This document shows, piece by piece, positions 7,321 through 17,685 of a stretch of DNA of 64,000 bases (within the stretch, counting starts at the first letter, position 1; each line of letters starts with the position of its first letter). The stretch spans positions 248,001 through 312,000 of the forward strand of contig NZ_RQFY01000007.1 of NCBI RefSeq assembly GCF_004769555.1, given 5' to 3'. The stretch is from Leptospira koniambonensis. GTDB lineage: Bacteria; Spirochaetota; Leptospiria; Leptospirales; Leptospiraceae. Below the pieces are notes generated by a model. That model was not told the DNA's origin, made no database searches, and saw only the letters and a program-made list of their open reading frames with translations. The position numbers and the translations under genes are program-made.

Positions 7321-8553
7321 ATGCAAAGTCCGGAGATATTACCTCATTTATTCAGGAATGAATATACTAAAATTGTCTCTGTTCTTTGCAAACATATAGG
7401 TTTCGAAAGGATAGATATTGCAGAAGAGATCGCAAGTGAGACTTTTCTAACCGCAACTGAAACCTGGGGAATTAAAGGAAATCCTGAAAACCCAATAGCC
7501 TGGCTTTATACAGTGGCAAAGAATAAGGCTAAAAATTACCTTCAAAGAAATTCAGTTTTTAAAAATAAAATCCTTCCTGAACTCACTAAATCTCAATTTG
7601 AGCTATTCGACACTGAAATTGATCTTTCTCCAGAGAATATATACGATAGCCAACTCAGAATGATGTTCGCAGTTTGCCATCCTTCTATTTCACCTGAGGC
7701 ACAGGTTGGACTTTCACTTAGGGTTTTATGTGGGTTCGGGATAGAAGAGATAGCCGATGCCTTCTTAACGAATAAAGAAACGATCAATAAGAGACTATTT
7801 AGAGCAAAAGAAAAATTAAGAGAAGAAAAGATCAACATCCAACTTCCAGTGTCGGAAGAATTAGAAGATCGATTGGATTCGGTTCTCTCCACGATCTATT
7901 TATTATTTAACGAAGGATATCATTCTATCAGCCAGAACAAAACTTTACGTAAAGATCTTTGTTTAGAAGCAATCCGTCTCTGCAGCATGCTTGCAGAAAA
8001 CCAGATCACCGATAAACCTCAAGTATATGCACTTCTGTCATTAATGTGCTTTCATACTTCTAGATTTGAAGCAAGACAGGATGAAAATGGGGAACAGATC
8101 CTTTACCAAGACCAAAACACAAATCTTTGGAATTTCGATCTGATTGCTAAGGGTGAAATTTTTTTGACCAAGGCAGCAACTGGGACCAAACTCACAAAAT
8201 ATCATTTAGAAGCAGGAATTGCATACTGGCATACCCAAAAGGAAGACACAAAAGAAAAATGGGAAAATATTTTGCAGTTATACAACCGTCTACTTCAATT
8301 ACAATATTCACCAATCGCCGCTTTGAATAGAACATACGCTCTTTCTAAGGCAAATGGAAAAGAAGAAGCAATCATCGAAGCAGCAAAATTAGATCTGAAA
8401 GAAAATCATTTTTACTTTGCTCTTTTAGGAGAATTGTATTTAGATATAGATAATTCAAAGTCAGAGGAAAATTTTCGCAAAGCATATTCACTTGCAAAAA
8501 CTTCTCAGGCCAAGATCAGTATCCAAAAAAAGATCGATCAATTCTCAAAGTAA
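7321..8553 (+). CDS. ECF42-type sigma factor with C-terminal TPR-like extension
   Basis: The 410-residue protein has region 2 near the N-terminus (SETFLTATETW, NPIAWLYTVAKNKAKNYLQR) and region 4 around residues 130-165 (LSLRVLCGFGIEEIADAFLTNKETINKRL). About 240 residues of helical, TPR-like sequence follow (for example AALNRTYALSKANGKEEA). This long extension and the neighbouring DGPF gene are the hallmarks of group ECF42, where the extension controls activity in place of an anti-sigma factor. No anti-sigma gene is nearby, consistent with that. Confidence 0.85.
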   Translation: MQSPEILPHLFRNEYTKIVSVLCKHIGFERIDIAEEIASETFLTATETWGIKGNPENPIAWLYTVAKNKAKNYLQRNSVFKNKILPELTKSQFELFDTEIDLSPENIYDSQLRMMFAVCHPSISPEAQVGLSLRVLCGFGIEEIADAFLTNKETINKRLFRAKEKLREEKINIQLPVSEELEDRLDSVLSTIYLLFNEGYHSISQNKTLRKDLCLEAIRLCSMLAENQITDKPQVYALLSLMCFHTSRFEARQDENGEQILYQDQNTNLWNFDLIAKGEIFLTKAATGTKLTKYHLEAGIAYWHTQKEDTKEKWENILQLYNRLLQLQYSPIAALNRTYALSKANGKEEAIIEAAKLDLKENHFYFALLGELYLDIDNSKSEENFRKAYSLAKTSQAKISIQKKIDQFSK

Positions 8554-8557
8554 ACAA

Positions 8558-8974
8558 ATGCTTAATACAAAGAAAACAAAACATATCAGCGTAACTATCC
8601 CTGTTGCACAAAAGACCGCTTACGAATATCTTTCCGACCCTAAAAATTTTCCGGAATGGGCATCCGGTTTATGCAAATCCATTTCTCCCCTAAAAAACGG
8701 AGAGTGGTCCATCGATTCTCCCATGGGCAAACTAACAGCAAAATTCACAGATAAAAACCAATACGGGATCTTGGATCATTATGTAATATTCAGTCCTGAA
8801 AATATTTCTTATAATCCTCTTAGGATCATTGAGAATGGAGACGGGAGTGAACTAATTTTTACATTATTCCAAACAGAAGGAATGACTTCCGAAAAATTTG
8901 AAGAGGATTCCAACTGGATCAAAAAAGATCTGGAAGAACTTAAAGGAATTTTAATAAAGAAATTTGTCAGCTGA
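8558..8974 (+). CDS. SRPBCC (START-like) family protein
   Basis: I place the start at the ATG at 8558, four bases after the sigma-factor stop; the open frame extends further into the sigma gene but that part is unlikely to be used. The 138-residue product matches the AHSA1/polyketide-cyclase pattern: a first strand ISVTIPVAQKTAYEYLSDP, then NFPEWASG, and a long C-terminal helix (SNWIKKDLEELKGILIKKF). It probably binds a hydrophobic ligand. It is probably co-transcribed with the DGPF-sigma module. Its stop abuts that of hemG. Confidence 0.75.
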   Translation: MLNTKKTKHISVTIPVAQKTAYEYLSDPKNFPEWASGLCKSISPLKNGEWSIDSPMGKLTAKFTDKNQYGILDHYVIFSPENISYNPLRIIENGDGSELIFTLFQTEGMTSEKFEEDSNWIKKDLEELKGILIKKFVS

Positions 8975-10279
8975 TCATGCCGAAAGATCCGGATTATATA
9001 AAGAGAAGGCCCGTTCCAGGATGGATTTTAGACCGATCCCATTCCTGAAATTCCCTTCTACCTTGATCTCTGGAGGTAAAACTCTATCCAGGTCCCGGTT
9101 GAATGCATGAAGCTGTGGCCCATACACTGGTAGTGCATCCTTCCAAACAGTTACATAGTGGTTTAAAGGAACTCCGCTTTCAGAGAACAGTTTTTTACGA
9201 TCTTCTTCTACTACTGAGATGATCTCTTCTTCCGTTTTGGAGGAAATTTCTCTGTCTCCTGCGCCGCCCATAATAAAAGTTTCTGAATGGATCCCGTCTG
9301 AGGTCCGACCAGAGAATATAAAATCGTTAAACAAGATCCCTCTGGATCTAATTCCTAATTCAGAAGAAAAACTTTTATGATCCTTAGGGAATAATACTCC
9401 GAATCCTTTTTTTCCATCCAAGATAGAATCTTTTCCGAAACGGGTCACACTTACTATAGGCAAAGTTTCCAACATCCCTTGGTAGGATTTAAATTCTTTA
9501 AATTCTGATTTCAGAAGTTTTAATGCAGTTCCGAGATTTGTAGCGATCGTGATCTTGGACTTAGGATAACTAGCTCTCAATTCCTTTAAGTTAGAAATGT
9601 CCTGGTTATATTTGATCTTCCCCTGAGAAGATACTCTTGCTTCTAATGCGCCAAGTAAACTGCTTAAGCCGCCTCTAAAACTTACAGTTCCTCTTCTGCC
9701 AGGAAGAAGTTTCGGTTTTCCTTTTCTGGATTCTCTAAGAAGAAGAATGTTCTTCCAAAGAGGAGCTTGCTCAGGTAAAAATTTTCCGAGAACAAGTTCC
9801 GCGGACATTGCATCCAGATCACCCGCATATATTCCGCCTAATGCAGGTTCCAGAACTTTATTCATTACATTTTCTCCCAATACTCTTTTTCCCCATTGAT
9901 GAATAGATTCACCCGGGAGAGGTTGGGCAGGCACAGTTAATGCAGAGAACGCAAAAGAGATTATTTCGAAAACGGAAAGAGGCATTCTTCTCATTTTTCC
10001 GCCTGAGAATATATAACGTTTTTTAGATGTAGGGTTGGAGAGAAGGATATCTAACCCTAAACGAGAGGCGAGGCTTTCTAACTCCCAACAATTTAAGATC
10101 CCGTTGGCCGCCCTTTCTACGATCCCGTATTCCGTTCTCACGGAACGGATCAGTCCTCCGGAACTTTCTTTTTTTTCAAGTATTAATACGGACTCACCTT
10201 TCTCTAAAGAAAGGAATGCATGCAGAAGTCCAGTAAAACCTGCGCCAATTACTATATGATCCGGAACCCATTTCGCCAC
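8975..10279 (-). CDS. hemG: Protoporphyrinogen oxidase (HemY type, called hemG in Leptospira)
   Basis: This FAD-dependent oxidase of 434 residues converts protoporphyrinogen IX to protoporphyrin IX. The dinucleotide fold is at the N-terminus (VIGAGFTGLLHAF), with LILEKKESSGGLIRS and the substrate-binding-type segment EPALGGIYAGD further on. It starts with GTG; a clear Shine-Dalgarno is missing. It is in the same direction as the hem operon but separated from hemN by an unrelated gene. It carries one GGAACTCC word, read as Gly-Val-Pro on its coding strand. Confidence 0.9.
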   Translation of the reverse strand: MAKWVPDHIVIGAGFTGLLHAFLSLEKGESVLILEKKESSGGLIRSVRTEYGIVERAANGILNCWELESLASRLGLDILLSNPTSKKRYIFSGGKMRRMPLSVFEIISFAFSALTVPAQPLPGESIHQWGKRVLGENVMNKVLEPALGGIYAGDLDAMSAELVLGKFLPEQAPLWKNILLLRESRKGKPKLLPGRRGTVSFRGGLSSLLGALEARVSSQGKIKYNQDISNLKELRASYPKSKITIATNLGTALKLLKSEFKEFKSYQGMLETLPIVSVTRFGKDSILDGKKGFGVLFPKDHKSFSSELGIRSRGILFNDFIFSGRTSDGIHSETFIMGGAGDREISSKTEEEIISVVEEDRKKLFSESGVPLNHYVTVWKDALPVYGPQLHAFNRDLDRVLPPEIKVEGNFRNGIGLKSILERAFSLYNPDLSA

Positions 10280-10360
10280 GGATACAAAGTAATGGGATGG
10301 AAACTATTGGCAATTAAATCCTAGATTTTCTTTTAAAAGGAAGAAAAGTTTTTATCAAGA

Positions 10361-11326
10361 TCAGAAATCGAATCTGTAGCCCATTGTATATTTGGTTTCC
10401 ATTCCGGAGAAACTTCCTCCACCAGAAAATCCGCCTCCCGTTCCAATACTGGAAGGCATTGCGGATATTACCATACCTCTACTTTGGCCATCTGAAAACT
10501 GAACTACTGATTTGACAGAATTTGCAAAAATATAAGAATCGATCAGGTTTATAATATAAATACCACCTAACACAAATAAGGTGCCTTGGTATTCTTTAAA
10601 GTTTTTATCAGCTTCTTCTCTTTTTATTTGGACCTGACTGGATTGATTCGCCAAATAAGCATCGATAGGAGATAAAGAAGGAGTAGCAGCAGCTTGGGCT
10701 TGGCCAAGTGCAGCAAGTGTAAGACTTTCTTTTGTATATGGATTTCCCAGATCTCCGTATTCTTTTACGGAAGTCCTATAAACTCTGAACTTATCATAGG
10801 CAATAAATGCAACTGCAGCAAATAGAGTAGGGTAGAGAAGTGATTGGAACTTTCTGTCGGTATAATATTGTCCCCAACCTGGAACGGCCGCGGATCTCCA
10901 GAGCGCATTTAAAGGACGTTTTGCTTCTTGTTTACGAAGTTCTTCCAAGCGACGGGCTTCTTCTTCCGCTGCTGCTTGTTTTTTTAGGTCTTCTTCTTTT
11001 TGTTTATCTTCTTCCAGTTGTCTCTGTGCTGCTTCTTTATCTTCTAATTCTTTTTTGTCCGCAGCGAGTTTGTCCTCTTCTTCTTTACGGATCTTTTCCT
11101 CTTCGTCATCATTTATGTCTTGGAAAAGGATTTTAAGGATCAGGTCCTTATCTACTTTACGTTTTCCTGATTCTGTTTGAAGAAGAACAGAATGTTGGTT
11201 CTGAGTTATAATATCTCCTTTTACTTTTCCACCTTCTCTCAATAGAATGGTGACAGGAAAAATTCCCACAGGAGCAAAAACGATCAGCAAGATCGGAATT
11301 ATTTTTTTTAAACGCAAAGATGACAT
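10361..11326 (-). CDS. Membrane protein with charged coiled coil, DUF5683-like C-terminus
   Basis: The 321-residue protein has an N-terminal hydrophobic segment (IIPILLIVFAPVGIFPV) and a small beta-rich part (GGKVKGDIITQNQHSVLLQT). A Glu/Lys-rich coiled coil runs from about residue 75 to 135. The C-terminal region contains SAAVPGWGQYYTDRK and two membrane segments, resembling DUF5683 proteins. Function unknown. It sits between hemN and hemG without overlap to either, so a heme role is not implied. The acidic-basic coil is probably periplasmic, which is inference. Confidence 0.7.
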   Translation of the reverse strand: MSSLRLKKIIPILLIVFAPVGIFPVTILLREGGKVKGDIITQNQHSVLLQTESGKRKVDKDLILKILFQDINDDEEEKIRKEEEDKLAADKKELEDKEAAQRQLEEDKQKEEDLKKQAAAEEEARRLEELRKQEAKRPLNALWRSAAVPGWGQYYTDRKFQSLLYPTLFAAVAFIAYDKFRVYRTSVKEYGDLGNPYTKESLTLAALGQAQAAATPSLSPIDAYLANQSSQVQIKREEADKNFKEYQGTLFVLGGIYIINLIDSYIFANSVKSVVQFSDGQSRGMVISAMPSSIGTGGGFSGGGSFSGMETKYTMGYRFDF

Positions 11327-11451
11327 TTCAAAACTAAAAAGTGTTACGCCACTAAAGTCCCCAAAGTATTGGACGAAAAGAAATTAATTTCCAAATGAGT
11401 CCTTTCTAAAGGAAGAAACAGCTATTGGACCCGAATATTTCAGAAAGAGAG

Positions 11452-12801
11452 TCAAATAGACTGAGAAAATACCTTGGTTTCAGGACTTTTTCTTCTCAAA
11501 CGCATATCCAAACCAGTACATGCATTCCTTAAGAAAGGTTTTCCTTGGTCTGTTAAAACAAGGGTTTTTCCTTTCCACTCTATTAAATTATCGTCTTCCA
11601 TACTGGCCAAATAGAGGCGAACCTCTTCAAAAATCGGATCCGGGACCTCTACTTTTCCCAAAGTAGAAAGTTTTAGAATGAGTTCTCTTTGGACCAAATC
11701 TTCTGAATTTAATTTATGTCCCCTGAGTATTGCCTGCCCATTTTCCGAAATTCTTCTTTGGTATTTTTTCAGGATCTTTTCGTTCTGATAAAAACAATCC
11801 CAACTATCCGAAATTGCAGACACTCCTAAACCTAAAAGTAGGTCAGTGGACTTGGTGGTATAACCCATAAAATTTCTGTGGAGATTTCCGTTTTGGTAAG
11901 CGGTGTATAAGGAATCAGACTCTAAAGCAAAATGGTCCATTCCAATTTCTTTATATCCTGCGCTTAAGAAAAGCTCTCTACCGATCTCATAGAGTTCTCT
12001 TTTCTCTTCTCCCTTAGGAAGGTCGTCTTCTGTGAATAATCTTTGTGCTGCTTTAATCCAAGGTACATGAGCGTAACTATAGAATGCGATACGATCGGGC
12101 CTAAGTTCCAAAGTTTTTCGGATAGTTTCCTTCATACTTTCTTTGGTTTGTTTAGGAAGCCCGTAGATCAGATCGAAATTTACAGAATGATATCCTAATT
12201 TTCGAGAACCCTCGGTGATTGCCGCAGTTAATTCATAAGGCTGGATACGATTCACTAATCTTTGCACTTCTGGATCGAAGTCCTGGACTCCCAAGCTAAT
12301 TCTTGTAAATCCGTATTTTGCAAGTACCTCAAGTTGAGAAAGTCGAGTCCTTCTTGGATCCACTTCCAAAGAAAATTCTGGAGAATCAGCGACATTCCAA
12401 GAATCTAAAATTGGCTTTAATAAACTTTCCAAATTGGATTCGGAAAGATAAGTAGGAGATCCACCACCTAAATGTAATTCTCTAAGCTCACGTTTAGCAA
12501 GTTCAGGAAGTTCTTCTTGGTATTTTCTGAATTCTTGCAGAACCGTTTCTACATAAGGATCCTCTACAGAATGGTTTTTAGTGATAGAAGTATTACATCC
12601 ACAGAAAGAACAAAGAGTCTCACAAAATGGAATATGAATGTATAATGCTAGAGAAGAATCGTCAGGAACCAACCTTCTGCGAAGCGCATCTATCCATTCT
12701 TCTCTAGTTGGATTATCTTCCCAATAAGGTACTGTAGGATAACTAGTATACCTAGGCGCCGGAACATCGTATTTTCGAATTAGATCAGATTTGGAACTCA
12801 T
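11452..12801 (-). CDS. hemN: Oxygen-independent coproporphyrinogen III oxidase HemN
   Basis: This radical-SAM enzyme oxidatively decarboxylates coproporphyrinogen III to protoporphyrinogen IX without oxygen. The cluster-binding motif is IPFCETLCSFCGC (Cys60, Cys64, Cys67), preceded by the family YTSYPTVPYW segment; LHLGGGSPTYL and ISLGVQDFD follow. At 449 residues it has the length of true HemN rather than the shorter HemW. It is the last gene of the operon and overlaps hemE by ATGA. Confidence 0.95.
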   Translation of the reverse strand: MSSKSDLIRKYDVPAPRYTSYPTVPYWEDNPTREEWIDALRRRLVPDDSSLALYIHIPFCETLCSFCGCNTSITKNHSVEDPYVETVLQEFRKYQEELPELAKRELRELHLGGGSPTYLSESNLESLLKPILDSWNVADSPEFSLEVDPRRTRLSQLEVLAKYGFTRISLGVQDFDPEVQRLVNRIQPYELTAAITEGSRKLGYHSVNFDLIYGLPKQTKESMKETIRKTLELRPDRIAFYSYAHVPWIKAAQRLFTEDDLPKGEEKRELYEIGRELFLSAGYKEIGMDHFALESDSLYTAYQNGNLHRNFMGYTTKSTDLLLGLGVSAISDSWDCFYQNEKILKKYQRRISENGQAILRGHKLNSEDLVQRELILKLSTLGKVEVPDPIFEEVRLYLASMEDDNLIEWKGKTLVLTDQGKPFLRNACTGLDMRLRRKSPETKVFSQSI

Positions 12802-13812
12802 ACGAATGCCTCACGTATCGTACTTACGAAAGTTCTAATATTCGCTTCGGGAGTTTTTGGCAGGACTCCATGTCCTAAACCACAGACCCATCCCGCTCTT
12901 TTTTCTAGGGCCAGATCTAAAAACGGCCTGATCCAACGACTTAAATATTTCTTAAATTCTCCAGGCTCCATGAATAATAATGCCTGGTCAAAATTCCCCT
13001 GAACAAAATGGGAACCGTTCCCTAAGAAGCCAACGATATCAGTCCTATGATCCATCCCAAAACCAGTCAGACCCGAAACTTCTCTTAGAGATTGTAAAGA
13101 ACTCGGTGCAAGATTTTTAGCATAATAACCAATTTTACCTGGAAATGTTTCTACTAAAACTTTGATGGTAGGCAAGATCGCCTCTTGAAAGAATACAGGA
13201 GAAGCATCTCCAGCCGCAGTATCAAAGATCATTACGATCTCGGCGCCACCTTCTAATTGTAGGCGTATGTTTTCTTTTAATAAAGCAAGGATCTTCTCGT
13301 AAAAACCTTCTCTTAGCTCTGCAGAAACTTTAGGAAGTATTAGATTTCCATCATGTTTCCCTTGTGTAGCATAACAGAATAAGGTCCAAGGTCCTCCCAC
13401 AAATCCTATCAGGGATTTATCTTTAGAGATCCTTTTTCTGGTGCGAATGACTGCATCCTTTTGGAATCCCATAAATTCTACTGCTTGTTCCAAAGGATAA
13501 AACTTATTCAGATCTTCTACTGTAGAAAGATGCCAACCAAGTTTTGGACCTTCATCTCCGAAACGTAGGCCCATTCCGAATGCTTCTAAAGGAAAAAGAA
13601 TATCCGAGAATAAAATTGCAGTATCAAAATCAAAATCATCTACGGGACCAAAAGCAACTTCTGCAGCAAGTTCTGGGACCTTACATAGTTCTTCGAAAGA
13701 ATGTTTTTTTCTTAAATTTTGGTAATGCCAATGATAACGGCCTGCCTGGCGCATCATCCAGATAGGAGGAGTAGCCTGAGGTTCTAATTTAAGTGCTGCT
13801 TGGAATCTAGTA

Positions 13813-13820
<8 letters not shown>
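12798..13820 (-). CDS. hemE: Uroporphyrinogen decarboxylase HemE
   Basis: It removes four carboxyl groups from uroporphyrinogen III to give coproporphyrinogen III. The 340-residue protein has the signature PPIWMMRQAGRY and the catalytic aspartate region DTAILFSDILFP; GFVGGPWTL and GLGHGVLP are also conserved. Its start overlaps the preceding response-regulator gene by eight bases and its stop overlaps hemN by four. Confidence 0.95.
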
Positions 13821-14501
<681 letters not shown>

Positions 14502-14505
<4 letters not shown>

Positions 14506-15428
14506 ATACTTCTCCTTTGAGAAGAATAAGAGGGGAGAGTAAGCTCTGCCAAAAATCCTCCTGACTCAGAATTTTGAACGGAGAAGTTCCCACCCATTCT
14601 TCCGGCCAATTTTTCAGCGATATACAATCCAACTCCAGTACCACTGGTACTCGTATGTCTTAAAAACAATCTTCCTAATAATTTAAAATCGCCCGAAAAA
14701 CCTTTTCCGTTGTCTTCGAATCTGAATTTAATCTTATCTCCGGAAATTGGCTCAGAAAGAATTTTTACCTTAGTGGCGCCTCCATGCTGCACAGAGTTCT
14801 CCAAAAGATTTCTAAAAATACTTTCGAGTGCTCTTCTATCTGCTAACACTTTGGTTTCTTTCCATTCTGTTTGGATATCCAACTCGGACCATTCTTCTCT
14901 TAGACTTTCTCCCCAGTGTCGGAGGTCCAACTCTTCTAAATATAATCCTTCGGATCTCATGAGACTTGCCAGGTACAATGCCTTGTTCATCTGAGATTCT
15001 ATACGATCTGAGTCCTTGAGTAATCTATGAAGAAGTCTGTCTTTACCTGCATCCACACCTTCTTCCAACAGACTTTCTGCCTGTAGTCTAAGACTCGCTA
15101 AAGGTGTTTTCATTTCGTGAGTTACTGTAGAGAAAAAATCGTGAATGAGTTTGTTTCGCTTTTCTTCTCTAAAAGTAAGCCAGATCAAGGTGGCCCCACC
15201 GCTCACTAGTAAAAATAGAAAGAAGGTCCCCTCCATCTTGATCATGGAACTTTGCCTTTCTAATTTTTCTAAAAAATCAATATCGATCTGAGATCCGAGG
15301 CGAGAGGCAAGTTCAGTCGCCATTCTATTCTGTCTTAATCCCAAAAAAAGCCACCAGACCCCGAGTGAGACCGTGGTCACAACCCAGATTACCGGCAAAA
15401 CAATCTTTTTGGAATCGAAGACCTTCAT
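14502..15428 (-). CDS. hemK: Sensor histidine kinase HemK (heme two-component system)
   Basis: The 308-residue kinase has two membrane segments ([19 protein letters not shown] and [16 protein letters not shown]) enclosing a short loop of about 35 residues, so sensing is probably within the membrane or by a small periplasmic loop. The H-box is [16 protein letters not shown]; the N-box ([11 protein letters not shown]) and G-boxes ([18 protein letters not shown]) are intact. It overlaps hemL and hemR by four bases each. The name follows the Leptospira literature and is unrelated to the methyltransferase formerly called HemK. Confidence 0.85.
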
Positions 15429-16720
15429 ACTTTCAATTTTTTTAATGCGGAGTCCGCTTTCTCCAATGTTTCAGAAAGTATTTTATCAGAATGAGCATAG
15501 CTCAAAAAACCAACTTCATAGCCGGAAGGAGCTAAATAAATTCCTTCTGCGAGAAGTGCATGGAATACTTTTGCAAAACCCTCTTTATGACCGACTGGGA
15601 TCTTATCCACAGTACGAATCGGAGAGGAGGACTTTTTATGGAACCAAAACAAAGAAGAGTGTACACTGGAATCCCAATCTCCCTCTGGATCCCTTTCCCT
15701 TAAAATAGAAACCATCCCGGAAACAAAAGATTTGGTGCGATTTTCTAAAACGTTCCACACATTATCTTTTTCACATTTTTGGACGGTAGCAAGACCGGCC
15801 CTCATTCCAAAAGGACTAGCACTTAATGTTCCTGCTTGGTATACAGGTCCTTGAGGAGCGACGAGATCCAATAGTTCAGCTTTTCCCGCATAAGCTCCCA
15901 CTGGAAATCCACCGCCTATGATCTTTCCGTAAGTAACAAGATCAGGAGCGATCCCTAATTCTCCGCTCATTCCGGTTAGTCCTACACGAAATCCGCTAAT
16001 CACTTCATCAAAGAGCACAAGAGTTCCGTGTTTTCTCGCAATCTCAACGATCTTAGATAAAAATTCTTTTCTTTGTATTAATAAACCGTAATTTGCAGGC
16101 AAAGGTTCTATCACCAAGGCAGCGATATTTTTGCCTTCTTTAGCAAAAAGCTCTTCGACTGCTTTTTCATCGTCCAAAGGAAGAACCAAAGTATTCTTGA
16201 TCAACTCTGAACCAATTCCAGCGCTATCAGAAGAAGATTCTCCAGCAAGTCCTGAGCCTGCTTTTACAAGCAGCGCATCTAAATGGCCATGATAACATCC
16301 GTCAAATTTTAGGATCTTATCTCTTCCTGTTGCAGCACGAGCCACACGTAACGCGCTCATCACGGCCTCAGTTCCGCTATTCACGAATCTGATTTTTTCT
16401 ACCCAAGGAATTTTGGACACAATCCATTCTGCAAGTTCTAATGAATAAGGTTCTGCAGCTCCGAAACTCCAGGCAAGTTCTGCAGTTTCAGAAACAATTT
16501 TTTGGACATCTTCGTCCCTATGGCCCAAGATCAAAGGGCCAAAACTTAAACAATAATCTATATATTCTTTTCCGGAAACATCCGTAAGTTTAGCACCTTT
16601 TCCAGATTGGAAGAATATAGGATCTCCTCCTACGGAACGAAAGGATCTAACGGGAGAATGTACCCCGCCCGGCGCTACTTTTTTTGCTCTTTCAAAAAGT
16701 TCCTTAGAACTTGGAAACAT
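15425..16720 (-). CDS. hemL: Glutamate-1-semialdehyde 2,1-aminomutase HemL
   Basis: This PLP enzyme makes 5-aminolevulinate from glutamate-1-semialdehyde in the C5 pathway. I choose the start at 16720: it gives the canonical N-terminus [19 protein letters not shown], has AGGAG 11 bases upstream, and its A overlaps the hemB stop (TGATG). The open frame itself continues upstream inside hemB. The PLP lysine is in [18 protein letters not shown], and [20 protein letters not shown] cofactor binding is conserved. Confidence 0.95.
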   Translation of the reverse strand: MFPSSKELFERAKKVAPGGVHSPVRSFRSVGGDPIFFQSGKGAKLTDVSGKEYIDYCLSFGPLILGHRDEDVQKIVSETAELAWSFGAAEPYSLELAEWIVSKIPWVEKIRFVNSGTEAVMSALRVARAATGRDKILKFDGCYHGHLDALLVKAGSGLAGESSSDSAGIGSELIKNTLVLPLDDEKAVEELFAKEGKNIAALVIEPLPANYGLLIQRKEFLSKIVEIARKHGTLVLFDEVISGFRVGLTGMSGELGIAPDLVTYGKIIGGGFPVGAYAGKAELLDLVAPQGPVYQAGTLSASPFGMRAGLATVQKCEKDNVWNVLENRTKSFVSGMVSILRERDPEGDWDSSVHSSLFWFHKKSSSPIRTVDKIPVGHKEGFAKVFHALLAEGIYLAPSGYEVGFLSYAHSDKILSETLEKADSALKKLKV

Positions 16721-17685
16721 CAGCCTAAAATCTCCTTTCCTCTTCTTGCTGCGTATGTAATCAGATAAGATGCACCTGCTCTGGAAAACACTTGCCATGT
16801 TTCCTTAAGAGCATCTTCAAATTTGCAAAATCCGTTTTCTGCAAGCATTGCGAGAGATGCATATTCTCCGCTCACTTGGTAAGCACCCACAGGCAATCCA
16901 GTTTGTTCTTTGATCGGTAAGATAAGATCGATAGAAGTCATACCAGGTTTGACCATCAGAAGATCTGCGCCTTCTTCCGTGTCCCTGATAGAAGAAAGAA
17001 TAGAATCTTCTCTATTTCTAACATCTATTTGGTAAGAAGAACGGTCTCCATGACCAGGAGCAGATTCTGCTGCTTCTCTGAATGGACCATAAAAATGGCT
17101 CTTAAATTTTGTAGAATAACTCATGATCGGAACATGCTGAAAACCATTAGAATCCAGAATACTTCTGTGACTTCTAATTCTGCCATCCATCATATCAGAA
17201 GGGGAGATACCATCCGCACCTGACTCTGCATAACAAAGAGCAAGCTCAGAAAGTCTTTTGACAGAAGATACATTGTCTATTCTACCTTTCGGATCCAAAA
17301 GTCCACAATGACCATGAGTGGTCAAAGAACAAAGACATGTATCCACCCAGAGAAAAGCCTCCGGGAATTTAGATTTAATATTACCAATTACATTTTTATA
17401 AAATGATTTCGGAATAGAATCATCCGACTTTTTCTCGGGAACCAAAAATAGTAGAAAATGTTCTACGCCATTCTTCAGATCAGATTCCACTTGAGACAGA
17501 ATAGATTCTTGGCTGTCGCGAAATACTCCAGGCAAAGACGACATTTTTTCTGGAGACTTTAAACTTTCAGTTACGAATAAAGGCTGAACCAGTTTTTTAG
17601 GATTCAAACTTTCCGAAGACACCAAATTTCTGAGCGGAGTATTGAGACGATTTCTTCTCAGGCCCAACAAACTCTCGGAACTCAT
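16720..17685 (-). CDS. hemB: Porphobilinogen synthase HemB
   Basis: It condenses two 5-aminolevulinates to porphobilinogen. The 321-residue protein has the zinc-type metal site [14 protein letters not shown] (Cys117, Cys119, Cys127). The Schiff-base lysines lie in MSYSTKFKS and [10 protein letters not shown], with the family segment [15 protein letters not shown]. It therefore belongs to the zinc-dependent rather than the magnesium-only branch. It overlaps the upstream gene by ATGA. Confidence 0.95.
   Translation of the reverse strand: MSSESLLGLRRNRLNTPLRNLVSSESLNPKKLVQPLFVTESLKSPEKMSSLPGVFRDSQESILSQVESDLKNGVEHFLLFLVPEKKSDDSIPKSFYKNVIGNIKSKFPEAFLWVDTCLCSLTTHGHCGLLDPKGRIDNVSSVKRLSELALCYAESGADGISPSDMMDGRIRSHRSILDSNGFQHVPIMSYSTKFKSHFYGPFREAAESAPGHGDRSSYQIDVRNREDSILSSIRDTEEGADLLMVKPGMTSIDLILPIKEQTGLPVGAYQVSGEYASLAMLAENGFCKFEDALKETWQVFSRAGASYLITYAARRGKEILG

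Noticed and set aside
16720..16798. N-terminal extension of HemL inside hemB
   Set aside because: The canonical HemL start with a good ribosome site is at 16720; the extension has no homologous pattern.
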